From Aureimonas jatrophae (GTDB taxonomy: Bacteria > Pseudomonadota > Alphaproteobacteria > Rhizobiales > Rhizobiaceae): a stretch of DNA of 64,000 bases. A program made the translations under genes and the position numbers. The stretch is from positions 745,262 through 809,261 of the forward strand of contig NZ_FNIT01000001.1 in NCBI RefSeq assembly GCF_900104035.1. The letters run 5' to 3'. A model generated the notes under the pieces. That model saw nothing but the letters and a program-made list of their open reading frames with translations, was not told where the DNA came from and made no database searches. Positions 52,146 to 60,611 of the stretch are shown piece after piece. The first letter of the stretch is position 1, and each line of letters begins with the position of its first letter.

Positions 52146-53015
52146 ATGCGGATGCTGAACGTCCAGGATACCGCGGGAGCGCGGCCCTTCGACCCGGATG
52201 CGCCGCCCTCGCCGACGCCCCTTATCCAGTTCGACGGGGCGGCGCTGGCCTACGGCCGGGGCGAGGGGGCGGTGCAGGCGCTGGCCACGACCGACCTCAA
52301 GGTCTTCGCCGGCGACTTCGTGGCGTTGGTCGGTCCGTCCGGCTGCGGCAAGTCCACGATCCTCAAGCTCGTCGCCGGACTGATCCGGGCGACGTCGGGA
52401 TACGTCTTCGTCGGCGGCCGCGAGGTGGGCGCCGAGGATGTTCGCATCGGCATGGCCTTCCAGAACCCGACGCTCCTGCCCTGGCTGACGATCCGCGACA
52501 ACGTCATGCTGCCGCTGAAGATCGTTCCGGGCTTTCGCGAGACCTGGCGGGCGAAGCGGAAGGGCGAGTATCGCGAGCGGGCCGAGACGCTGCTCGCCAA
52601 GGTCGGGCTGGCGGGCTTCGGCGACCGCTATCCCTGGCAGCTCTCCGGCGGCATGCAGCAGCGCGCCTCGCTCTGCCGTGCGCTGATCCACGAGCCGACG
52701 CTGCTTCTTCTCGACGAGCCCTTCGGCGCGCTCGACCAGTTCACCCGCGAGGAGCTCTGGGAGATCCTCCAGGCCCTCTGGATGGAGACGCGACCGACCG
52801 TGCTCCTCGTCACGCACGACCTGCGCGAGAGCGCGTTTCTCGCCAACCGCATCGTCGTGATGAGTGCCCGGCCCGGCCGCATTCTCGTGGACGAGCATGT
52901 GCCCTTCGCGCGTCCGCGGACCATCGACACGACGGCCGAGCCCGGCTTCGTCGCCCTCGGCCATCGCCTGCGCAACCTCATCGTCGCAGCTCGCACCGCT
53001 GCCAAGGAAGCCTGA
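52146..53015 (+). CDS. SsuB/TauB-type ABC ATPase
   Basis: A 289-residue ATPase with Walker A GPSGCGKST (about 62-70), Q-loop QNPTLLPWLT, signature LSGGMQQR and Walker B LLLLDEPFGALD, then His-loop LVTHDLRES. The type is that of nitrate/sulfonate/taurine/pyrimidine-precursor importers. It forms a complete importer with the permease that starts 3 bp later and either of two binding proteins. Confidence 0.93.
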   Translation: MRMLNVQDTAGARPFDPDAPPSPTPLIQFDGAALAYGRGEGAVQALATTDLKVFAGDFVALVGPSGCGKSTILKLVAGLIRATSGYVFVGGREVGAEDVRIGMAFQNPTLLPWLTIRDNVMLPLKIVPGFRETWRAKRKGEYRERAETLLAKVGLAGFGDRYPWQLSGGMQQRASLCRALIHEPTLLLLDEPFGALDQFTREELWEILQALWMETRPTVLLVTHDLRESAFLANRIVVMSARPGRILVDEHVPFARPRTIDTTAEPGFVALGHRLRNLIVAARTAAKEA

Positions 53016-53018
53016 TCG

Positions 53019-53789
53019 ATGACCCTGTCCTGCGAACGCCTCGGCTCGCTTCTCGTGATCTTGGGCTTCTTTGTCCTGTGGGAGGCGGCGTGCCTCGCCT
53101 TCGCGATCAGCCCGCTGGTGCTGCCGCGCCCGAGCGCGATCGTCGCCGTCCTCGTCACCCGCTGGCCGGCGCTCATGCCGCATGCCGTGCAGACGCTCTA
53201 CACGACGCTGGTCGGCTTCGCGCTGGGCGTCTCGCTCGGCGTCGCGATCGGTATGGTGATCGGCTCCTCGCGCTTCGCTTACAAGGTCGCCTTCCCGCTG
53301 CTCGTCGGCTTCTCCTCGATCCCCAAGGTCGCGGTCGTGCCGATCCTCGTCCTCTGGTTCGGCGCGGGTACCGTGCCGGCCATCATCACGGCCATGATCA
53401 TCTCGATCTTCCCGGTGGTGGTGAACGTCGCGACGGGCCTCGCGACCACCGAGCCCGAACTCGAGGACGTTCTCAGGACCTGGAAGGCGAGCCGCACCGA
53501 CATCCTGTTCAACGTCGGCCTGCCGCGCACGATGCCCTACCTCTTCGCCTCGCTCAAAGTCGCGGTCACGCTCGCCTTCGTGGGCACGGTGATCGCCGAG
53601 ACGGTGGCCTCCAACAAGGGCATTGGCAACATGATGCTGATCGCCTCGTCGAACTTCAACGTGCCGCTGGTCTTCGCCGGCCTGTTCATCCTCGCTGGCC
53701 TCGGCGTCGCGCTCTACGCCGTCTTCTCGCTCGTCGAGAAGCGCATCACCGGCTGGGCCAACCGCAAGACCGAATTCGCCATGGGCTGA
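53019..53789 (+). CDS. SsuC-type ABC permease
   Basis: A 256-residue inner-membrane permease with about six helices and the family coupling motif around ATTEPELEDVLRTWKASRTDIL (EAA loop region), consistent with the SsuC/TauC/ThiX class. Paired with the ATPase at 52146-53015 and flanked by the two NMT1-like binding proteins. No second permease gene is present, so it is probably a homodimer. Confidence 0.92.
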   Translation: MTLSCERLGSLLVILGFFVLWEAACLAFAISPLVLPRPSAIVAVLVTRWPALMPHAVQTLYTTLVGFALGVSLGVAIGMVIGSSRFAYKVAFPLLVGFSSIPKVAVVPILVLWFGAGTVPAIITAMIISIFPVVVNVATGLATTEPELEDVLRTWKASRTDILFNVGLPRTMPYLFASLKVAVTLAFVGTVIAETVASNKGIGNMMLIASSNFNVPLVFAGLFILAGLGVALYAVFSLVEKRITGWANRKTEFAMG

Positions 53790-53818
53790 CGCCCGGCGCC
53801 CCCCGAAGGAACGAGATC

Positions 53819-54859
53819 ATGACCTATCGACCGCTTGCCGGCGCTCTCGCCCTGGCCACCCTGATGCTCGCCGCCGCTCTGCCGGCCCGCGCGGAGGACA
53901 AGGTGCCGATCCGCTTCACGCTGGACTGGGTCTACCAGGGCATCCACGGCCCGTTCCTGCTCGCCAAGGAGAAGGGCTACTTCGACGCCGAAGGGCTCGA
54001 CGTCACGATCGACCAGGGCGAGGGGTCGGCCGCAACCGTCACGCGTATCGCCTCGGGCACCTACGACGCGGGCTTCGGCGACATCAACGCCATCATCCAG
54101 CAGGCGGCGAGCGCACCGGATACGGCGCCGGTCATGGTCTATCAGGTCTACAACGCCGCGCCCTTCTCGGTCCTGACCAAGGCCGACAGCGGCATCGCCT
54201 CGATCGCGGACCTGTCCGGCAAGAAGGTCGGCGGACCGGCCTCGGCCGCCGCGACCAAGCTCCTGCCGCTGCTCCTCAAGGTCAATTCGGTCGATCCGGC
54301 CGGCGTCGAGGTGCTCAACATGCAGGCCAACCTTCAGGAGCAGATGCTCCTGCGCGGCGAGGTCGCCGCGTCGCTGGTTTTCAACGTGACGAGCTACGTC
54401 AATCTCCTGTCGCAGGGGCAGGACCCTGAGCGCGACTTCCGCTGGATCGACTTTGCCGCTAACGGGCTCGATCTGTATTCCAACGGCGTCATGGTCTCGC
54501 GACGCCTCGCCGCGGAGAAGCCCGAGGCGGTTCGCGGTCTCGTGCGTGCCATCAACCGGGCGATGGTGGAGGTCGCAGCCGACCCGGCGCTCGGCGTCGC
54601 GGCGCTGACGTCGATCGAGCCGCTGGTGAACGCCGACGCCGAAACGGCCCGCATGCGCTTCGCCCTCGCTCGCGTGATCGAGACGGATGAAACGAAGCGG
54701 CTGGGGCTCGGCGATCTCGACGACGCCCGCCTCACTCGTGCGATCGGCTCCATCGCGCAAGCCTATGGCCTGGAGCGGCATCCGGCCGCAACCGACATCT
54801 TCGACCGCTCCTTCCTGCCCGCACAGGCCGACCGCATGCTCGGTGGGACGTCGCAGTGA
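53819..54859 (+). CDS. NMT1/THI5-like ABC substrate-binding protein 2
   Basis: A 346-residue periplasmic binding protein (signal peptide 1-25, after ARA). It shares with binding protein 1 the stretch beginning IDQGEGSAA and containing GFGDINAII, and the overall length, but differs in the ligand-cleft regions. Two paralogues serving a single ATPase/permease suggest two related ligands. It ends 4 bp into the GTG start of the following amidohydrolase (GTGA overlap). Confidence 0.9.
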   Translation: MTYRPLAGALALATLMLAAALPARAEDKVPIRFTLDWVYQGIHGPFLLAKEKGYFDAEGLDVTIDQGEGSAATVTRIASGTYDAGFGDINAIIQQAASAPDTAPVMVYQVYNAAPFSVLTKADSGIASIADLSGKKVGGPASAAATKLLPLLLKVNSVDPAGVEVLNMQANLQEQMLLRGEVAASLVFNVTSYVNLLSQGQDPERDFRWIDFAANGLDLYSNGVMVSRRLAAEKPEAVRGLVRAINRAMVEVAADPALGVAALTSIEPLVNADAETARMRFALARVIETDETKRLGLGDLDDARLTRAIGSIAQAYGLERHPAATDIFDRSFLPAQADRMLGGTSQ

Positions 54860-56298
54860 CCACGACGAGCATTCCTTGCCTCGGCGCGCTCTGTGCCGAG
54901 GGCTTCGGCTCGCGCGATCCGCTCACGCTGACCTTGAACGAGGGTCGGATCGTCTCGGTCGAGCCGGGCACGGCCGCCTCGACGACCCTCGCCATGCCGG
55001 TGCTCGTCAACGCGCACGACCATGCGCGTCCGCTCAGGGCGAGTTCCTTCGGCGCGGCCGGCAAGCCGCTGGAACTCTGGCTGTCCACTCTCGCGCTGCT
55101 GCCGCCGATCGATCCCTATCTCGCCGCCGCGGCCTCGCTGGGGCGCAGCGCACTCGGCGGGGTAGGCGTCGTCATGGTGCACCACACGCGCTTCCGGTCC
55201 TTCGCCGCCGTGCCAAAGGAGGCGGCCGCGACTGCCCGCGCGGCCCGCGATGTCGGCGTGCGCATCGGTTTTGCCGTCGCGCTTCGCGATCGCAACCCGT
55301 TGGTCTACGGCCCGTCCGACGCCGTTCTGGATGCGCTGCCGGGGCAAGCGCGCGCCGAGATCGCCGCGCGCGTCTCGGCTCCCGTGCCGGACGTGCCGAC
55401 GCAGATTCGCCTCGTCGACGAGGTCGAGGCGGCGCTGGGCGAGGGCGTGCGCGCCCAGTACGGGCCGACCGGGCCGCAGTGGTGCAGCGACAAACTTCTC
55501 GTCGCCGTCGCCGAAGCCTCCGCCCTGACCGGCCGGCGCGTCCACATGCATCTTCTGGAAACGCGCTACCAGCGAGACTGGGCCGACCGGCAGGAGAAGC
55601 CCGGCGGGCTCGTGCGCTGGCTCGCCGACATCGGCCTCCTGTCGCCGCGCCTGACGCTCGCCCATTGCACCTACGCGCGGCCCGACGAACTCGAGCTGAT
55701 TGCCGAAAGCGGCGCGACGATCGCCGTCAACACGAGTTCCAACCTCCAGATCCGCTCCGGCATCGCGCCGGTCGCCGCGATGCGTCGGGCGGGTTGCCGC
55801 GTCGCGCTCGGGCTCGATGGGCTGGGTCTCGACGAGGACGACGATGCCCTGCGCGAGATGCGGCTCGCCCATCTCCTTCATCGCGGCTGGGGTTTTGCCG
55901 AAGAGTTCGGCGACGCCGACATCCTGGCGATGGCGGTTCGCAACGGGCGCGCCGCCGTGCTGGGCGAAGAAGGCGGCGGGCGCATCGCGGACGGTGAGCC
56001 GGCCGATCTCCTGCTGCTCGACATGGACCGGTTGAACGAGGATCGGCTCCCGATCGCCCCGGAGCCCGTTGGCCTCCTCTTGGCGCGGGGCACCCGGCAT
56101 CACATGGCGGAGGTGATCGTCGAAGGACGCAGCGTCGCCAAAGGCGGCCGCCTCACCAACATCGACCACGAGGCGCTGACCCGCGAGCTTCTGGCCATCG
56201 TCCGCCACGACATGGTCTCGTCCGGCAGTCTCGCAGCCGCGCTGCCGCATCTGGAGGCTGCGATGCGCGCGCATTTCCACGCGCCGGGCTGCTGCTGA
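54856..56298 (+). CDS. TRZ/ATZ-type metal-dependent amidohydrolase
   Basis: A 480-residue amidohydrolase-superfamily enzyme of the cytosine deaminase/TRZ-ATZ kind. Metal ligand motif NAHDH (about 52-56), His in MHLLETRYQ, His in AHCTYARPDE and Asp in GLDGLGLDEDDD are in order. Such proteins deaminate or dechlorinate purine, pyrimidine or triazine rings (cytosine, guanine, ammelide, hydroxyatrazine). GTG start at 54856 overlaps the binding-protein stop. Adjacent to a cyanurate/barbiturate-ring opener, it is well placed to make that ring by deamination; the substrate is not proven. Confidence 0.85.
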   Translation: MTTTSIPCLGALCAEGFGSRDPLTLTLNEGRIVSVEPGTAASTTLAMPVLVNAHDHARPLRASSFGAAGKPLELWLSTLALLPPIDPYLAAAASLGRSALGGVGVVMVHHTRFRSFAAVPKEAAATARAARDVGVRIGFAVALRDRNPLVYGPSDAVLDALPGQARAEIAARVSAPVPDVPTQIRLVDEVEAALGEGVRAQYGPTGPQWCSDKLLVAVAEASALTGRRVHMHLLETRYQRDWADRQEKPGGLVRWLADIGLLSPRLTLAHCTYARPDELELIAESGATIAVNTSSNLQIRSGIAPVAAMRRAGCRVALGLDGLGLDEDDDALREMRLAHLLHRGWGFAEEFGDADILAMAVRNGRAAVLGEEGGGRIADGEPADLLLLDMDRLNEDRLPIAPEPVGLLLARGTRHHMAEVIVEGRSVAKGGRLTNIDHEALTRELLAIVRHDMVSSGSLAAALPHLEAAMRAHFHAPGCC

Positions 56299-56333
56299 GC
56301 CGACCGACCGTTTCCAAGAAGGACCAGCCCCTC

Positions 56334-57428
56334 GTGTCGTCCGTCCATCCCTCGACGCGCATTCATCGCGTGCCCGCCGCAGCGCCCGACGATCTGTCCG
56401 GCCTGGAGCGTCTGGTCGCCACCGGGGCGCTGGATCCGTCGGGCATTCTCGCCATCCTCGGCAAGACCGAGGGCAACGGCTGCGTCAACGACTTCACGCG
56501 CGGCTTCGCCACGCGAGCGCTCGCGGACTTCCTGCGTGCCCGGATCGGAAACGAACGGGCGGCTGACGTGGTGCTGGTCATGTCGGGTGGCACGGAAGGG
56601 GCGTTGAGTCCGCATTGGCTCGTGTTCGAGCGGGTGGAGCACGGGGAAGGGGATGCTTTCCCGGACGGCTCGCTCGCCATCGGGACCTCGGTCACCCGCG
56701 ACGTGCTGCCCGAGGAGATCGGCCGGGCCGCGCAGATGGACGTGGTTCGCTCGGGTGTCGTGGACGCCATGGCGGCGGCCGGTATCACCAGCGTGGACGA
56801 CGTGCATTTCGTACAGGTCAAATGCCCGCTCCTGACCTCGGCCCGCATCGTGGCGGCCGCGGCGCGCGGGCGATCCTGCGCGGTGTCCGACACCTTGAAG
56901 TCGATGGGTCTCTCGCGCGGGGCGAGCGCGCTCGGCATCGCGCTGGCGCTCGGGGAACTCGACGCGGCCGCGATCTTCGAAAGCGCCGTCGGCCGCGACA
57001 TGAACCTCTTCTCCCGCCGCGCCAGCACCTCGGCCGGCATCGAGCTGATGGGCCACGAGATCCTGGTGCTCGGCATGAGCCGGGGCTGGCGCGGACCGCT
57101 CGCGGTAGGCCATGCCGTGATGCGCGATGCGATCGACGCGGCCGCCGTGCAGGCCTGTCTCCAAGGGCTCGGCGTGCCGGACGGCGCGGGCTTCGAGGCG
57201 CTTCTCGCCAAGGCCGAGGCGTCGCGCACCGGCCTCGTGCGCGGCGCGCGCCACACGATGAACGACGACAGCGACATCTCCGCGACACGCCATGCGCGCG
57301 CCTTTGTCGGGGGCATGCTGGCCGGTCTCACCGGCACGACGGAGCTGTTCGTCTCCGGCGGTGCCGAGCACCAGGGGCCGGACGGCGGCGGGCCGGTCGC
57401 GGTGATCGTTCGCCGCAACGCCTCGTGA
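56334..57428 (+). CDS. atzD: Ring-opening amidohydrolase: cyanuric acid hydrolase or barbiturase
   Basis: A 364-residue member of the small AtzD/TrzD/barbiturase family, whose three-fold repeated fold occurs only in these ring openers. Each third has a Ser-Lys pair: Lys44 with Ser84 (SGGTEG), Lys163 (VQVKCPLL) with Ser231 or Ser233, and Lys293 with Ser341 (SGGAEHQGP). It opens cyanuric acid to carboxybiuret, which decarboxylates to biuret, or opens barbiturate to ureidomalonate. Two biuret-hydrolase-type enzymes and an allophanate hydrolase in the window favour cyanurate; the pyrimidine-type neighbours favour barbiturate. GTG start with AAGGA 10 nt upstream. It is last in the plus-strand operon. 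Confidence 0.87.
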   Translation: MSSVHPSTRIHRVPAAAPDDLSGLERLVATGALDPSGILAILGKTEGNGCVNDFTRGFATRALADFLRARIGNERAADVVLVMSGGTEGALSPHWLVFERVEHGEGDAFPDGSLAIGTSVTRDVLPEEIGRAAQMDVVRSGVVDAMAAAGITSVDDVHFVQVKCPLLTSARIVAAAARGRSCAVSDTLKSMGLSRGASALGIALALGELDAAAIFESAVGRDMNLFSRRASTSAGIELMGHEILVLGMSRGWRGPLAVGHAVMRDAIDAAAVQACLQGLGVPDGAGFEALLAKAEASRTGLVRGARHTMNDDSDISATRHARAFVGGMLAGLTGTTELFVSGGAEHQGPDGGGPVAVIVRRNAS

Positions 57429-57454
57429 GGGCGGAAGCCGCTACGCGCCGCCGG

Positions 57455-58033
57455 TCAGAGCCACTTCGGCACGTCGACCCGCTCGAACCGCTGGAGCCCG
57501 TCGATCAGCGTCTGCGGATCGGCGTCGACCACGATGGAATGGCGGTGCGCGGGCGGCAGGAAGCGCTCCGCCACCATATGGTCGATGAAGCCGAGAAAGG
57601 CTTCAAAGAAGCCGCGCGTATCGAGGAGGCCCGCCGGCTTGTCGATCTCGGACAGCTGGTTCATGGTCCAGACCTCGAGAAACTCCTCCAGCGTGCCGAT
57701 GCCGCCGGGCAGGGCGATGAAGGCGTCGGCGAGCGCGGCCATCCGTTCCTTGCGGGCCCGCAGCGTCGGCATGATCTCGAGCTCGCTCAAAGCGGCATGG
57801 GCGTGACCGCGCCCATGCAGCCGTTCGGTGATGACGCCGTGGACGCGTCCGCCCGCGGCCAGCGCCGCATCGGCCACGTGGCCCATCAGTCCCTTGTGCG
57901 TGCCGCCGTAGACGATGCCGATGCCGCAGGTCGCAAGGGCATGACCGAGTGCCGTGGCACCTTGCGCATAGGCTTCGTGACCGCCCGCGTTCGATCCGCA
58001 GAAGATGGCGATCGTTCCGATCTCGCGCGCCAT
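57455..58033 (-). CDS. LOG-family phosphoribohydrolase-like protein
   Basis: A 192-residue Rossmann-like protein of the LOG family (cytokinin-activating/lysine-decarboxylase-named). It has the diagnostic LRARKERMAALADAFIALP and PGGIGTLEE motifs. LOG enzymes cleave nucleoside 5'-monophosphates to the free base and ribose phosphate, which could release bases for the adjacent ring-degrading operon (inference). It converges on atzD with only 26 bp between stops, leaving no room for separate terminators. Confidence 0.88.
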   Translation of the reverse strand: MAREIGTIAIFCGSNAGGHEAYAQGATALGHALATCGIGIVYGGTHKGLMGHVADAALAAGGRVHGVITERLHGRGHAHAALSELEIMPTLRARKERMAALADAFIALPGGIGTLEEFLEVWTMNQLSEIDKPAGLLDTRGFFEAFLGFIDHMVAERFLPPAHRHSIVVDADPQTLIDGLQRFERVDVPKWL

Positions 58034-58098
58034 GGGTTTTCAGTCCCCCCGTCGTCCAACCGCCGGCACCCGTCCGGCCATCTTGAGAAAGCGCCTTC

Positions 58099-58518
58099 AT
58101 GACCGAAATCATCGTCGAGATCGACAACGAGATCTTTCCCGCCCGTTTCGAGCGGCAGGCCGCGCCGAGGACCGTGGCGGCGGTGGAGGCGATCCTGCCC
58201 TATGCCGAGCGGATCATCCACGTCCGATGGTCGGGTGAGGCCTGCTGGATCCCGCTTGGCGACAAGGATTTCGGCTTGGGCTACGAGAACGCAACGAGCC
58301 ATCCCCATCCCGGCCAGATGATCCTCTACCCCGGTGGGGTGTCGGAGACGGAGATCCTCCTCGCCTACGGTCCGGTCGCCTTCGCCTCCAAGGCCGGCCC
58401 TCTGGCGGGAAACCACTTCCTGACTGTCACGGATGGCCTTGATCGCCTGGCCGACCTCGGACGCGGCACCCTCTGGACCGGTGCCAAGTCGATCCGTCTG
58501 CGCCACGCCGCGCGTTAG
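58099..58518 (+). CDS. DUF3830 family protein
   Basis: A 139-residue protein of the DUF3830 family, which has a cyclophilin-like beta-barrel (IIVEIDNEIFPARF...TVAAVEAILPYAERIIHVRWSGEACWIP, GHPHPGQ-like SHPHPGQMILYPGG). Function unknown; members often lie beside amidohydrolase and ABC importer genes, as here. It is divergent from the LOG gene and may be part of the same metabolic locus. Confidence 0.82.
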   Translation: MTEIIVEIDNEIFPARFERQAAPRTVAAVEAILPYAERIIHVRWSGEACWIPLGDKDFGLGYENATSHPHPGQMILYPGGVSETEILLAYGPVAFASKAGPLAGNHFLTVTDGLDRLADLGRGTLWTGAKSIRLRHAAR

Positions 58519-58620
58519 ACCGCCGGACAACGCATCGGCAGCCCGGATGGCATCCGGTGGACGTCGGGGCGGTCCCGCGACGCGATCGAGCGCTTCGGCG
58601 ACACCTTCCTGGAGACCGTC

Positions 58621-58857
58621 GTGCCGAACGTCGCTACGCTGACGGAGGCAGAGCGGATGCCCGCGATCCAGGCCGCCGTGAAGGCGAACCCCACCATCGG
58701 CCGGACTGCGTTCGACGCGGCCATGAAGGCCGAGGTCACCGACAGGAACGTGTCCCTCGAGGCGTGTGATCAACAGATGCTGCGCGACTTCACGCTGATC
58801 GTCGAGTCCTTCGGGGCGAACGGGTTCCGGGATCTAGCCGCAAAGCTGGCGGCCTAG
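58621..58857 (+). CDS. Hypothetical short protein
   Basis: A 78-residue open frame beginning with GTG (or reading in from upstream) with a helical pattern (ERMPAIQAAVKANPTIGRTAFDAAMKAEV, then RDFTLIVESFGANGFRDLAAKLAA). I recognise no family. It could be the 3' part of a broken longer gene, since the same frame reads sensibly for about 20 codons before the GTG. Confidence 0.4.
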   Translation: MPNVATLTEAERMPAIQAAVKANPTIGRTAFDAAMKAEVTDRNVSLEACDQQMLRDFTLIVESFGANGFRDLAAKLAA

Positions 58858-59063
58858 ATTGAGGCGACGGGCGGCCTGCTTCCAGCGTATCGACGATGCG
58901 GGTCCGATCCGTCGCCTTTCGGATACCCCGCAATCCGTTCGCCACCCATTGAAGGGGGGATGACCGCTGCCCGGTTCAAACGAGGGGAGTCGATTGGGAC
59001 GAACCGAGAAGGGGAGAGTGCAACAGAACAGCCTACCCAACCACCCGCCCGCAACGAAGCCCG

Positions 59064-60041
59064 CTACAACCAGCCCTTCCGCTTGAACCAGCAGTATGGG
59101 ACCACGGCCGACACGACCATCATGGCGAGCGCCATGGGATAGCCGATCCGCCAGGATAGCTCGGGCATGTGCTCGAAGTTCATGCCGTAGATGGTGCCCA
59201 CCAGCGTCGGCGGCAGGAACAGGACGGCGGCAATCGAGAACACCTTGATGATCGTGTTCTGCTCGATGTTGATGAGCCCGAGCGTCGCGTCCTGGAGGTA
59301 GGCGATCTCGGCTTCCGTTCGCGCCTCGTATTCCGACAGCGAGCGGATGTCGCGCTCGACCGACTCCAGGCGCTGAAGCGCTTCGTCCTTGATCCACGGC
59401 GCGCCCGGTCGCGCAAAGAGGACCAGCCGGTTCAGGCTGAGGAGACTTTCCCGGATGATCGCCAGCATCCGGTTCTTGCGGCCGAGCCGGATCAGGAGAT
59501 GGCGCAGGGCCGTCGAGCGCTCCTCCGCCTTGCGCACGTTTTCGTCGCCGTAGAAGATCGCGGTGGACACCTCACCGATCTCGGTTTCCGTCGCCTCGAG
59601 AAGATCGGCGACGCGCTCGAGGACGCTCTCCAGGAGAGCGCCGAACACGGCCTCGGATGACAGATGCGCATCCGTCGCCTTGGCCTGCTTCGCCTCGAAG
59701 GCGCGGAACGGTATCGGGTCAGCGTAGCGCACCGTGACGAGGCAGCGTCGCGTCAGGACGAACGTCACCTGCGTGCGGCTCGGCTGGGCGCGTCCCGTTG
59801 CCTCGACCAGAACGGCCGTCATGACCAGCGCCCCGTCCTCCTCGTAGAGTCGGGACGATTCCTCGATCTCGGCCATCTCGTCCCGGGTCGGGACCTCGAT
59901 GCCCAGCATCTGCTCGACGGCCTGCTCCTCCTCGCGGGTCGGGTTGTGCAAGTCGATCCAGACCAGGCCGTCCGGCATGTTCGAGCAGTCGCTGCTCGAT
60001 GGCTTCAACCTGCCGCCATCGACCGTATGAAGCGCCAACAA
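59064..60041 (-). CDS. corA: CorA-family divalent metal ion transporter
   Basis: A 325-residue CorA/MgtE-like... CorA-type magnesium/cobalt channel. The N-terminal cytoplasmic domain includes WIDLHNPTREEEQAVEQML; the long helix ends in two C-terminal membrane helices with the selectivity motif YGMNFEHMPEL. The predicted start is TTG at 60041 or 60038; no ATG upstream in frame fits. It mediates Mg2+ (or Co2+/Ni2+/Zn2+) flux. It is divergent from the structured non-coding stretch and aquaporin gene. Confidence 0.9.
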   Translation of the reverse strand: MLALHTVDGGRLKPSSSDCSNMPDGLVWIDLHNPTREEEQAVEQMLGIEVPTRDEMAEIEESSRLYEEDGALVMTAVLVEATGRAQPSRTQVTFVLTRRCLVTVRYADPIPFRAFEAKQAKATDAHLSSEAVFGALLESVLERVADLLEATETEIGEVSTAIFYGDENVRKAEERSTALRHLLIRLGRKNRMLAIIRESLLSLNRLVLFARPGAPWIKDEALQRLESVERDIRSLSEYEARTEAEIAYLQDATLGLINIEQNTIIKVFSIAAVLFLPPTLVGTIYGMNFEHMPELSWRIGYPMALAMMVVSAVVPYCWFKRKGWL

Positions 60042-60340
60042 AGGGGGATCCCATCAACAGAAGGGCGACGGGGAAGGTCGCCGGCGCCTGGCTTCGCACT
60101 GTTCTACGCTCCGCCCAGCACACATAGCCAAATCAGCAAAGTCGGCAACCCGAGAGTCGGAAGGCTTTGAAATGTAAGTTGCAGCGCCGTCGAACGGCCG
60201 ATTGAGCAAATTCTATAAGTAGATATCGCCTTACTAATTGAACTATACAGCATCTACGTGTTTTTTGCTGTGATTCCACTGGCTCGGCTGATTACCTTTG
60301 CATGCATGTCGTATACATTGCCCGCGACGGATCGCGAGAC

Positions 60341-60535
60341 GCACTTGGTCGTGTCCGTCCCTGCAACCAAGTGCTGTGACGGCTGGGCGTCGCGTATAGG
60401 ACGCCCAGCCGCCATTGGCATGTCCGGCGTCCGGCTGGCATCCAGCGCTCCGCGGCGTTGCAAGCCGCCGAAACGATAAATCACAACAGTTGCATCAGCG
60501 TGTCTGACGCACGGGGCTCTTGGGGCCGAGCCCCG
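60341..60535 (+). ncRNA. Hairpin-rich untranslated region, possible sRNA or leader
   Basis: Three perfect hairpins in a row with no supported ORF: GCACTTGGT/ACCAAGTGC (60341-60374), GGCTGGGCGTC/GACGCCCAGCC (60381-60410) and CGGGGCTC/GAGCCCCG (60512-60535). An AT-rich, promoter-like stretch (about 60200-60300) precedes them, and the aquaporin gene starts 77 bp after the last. This may be a small RNA or a regulated leader of the aquaporin mRNA. No known Rfam family is recognised. Confidence 0.4.
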
Positions 60536-60611
60536 GATGCGCACATCTGATCGGACCGTCTTTCCACCAACGCGGCCAGCCCGCATCGGAACCATCACCG
60601 TGATCACCAGG

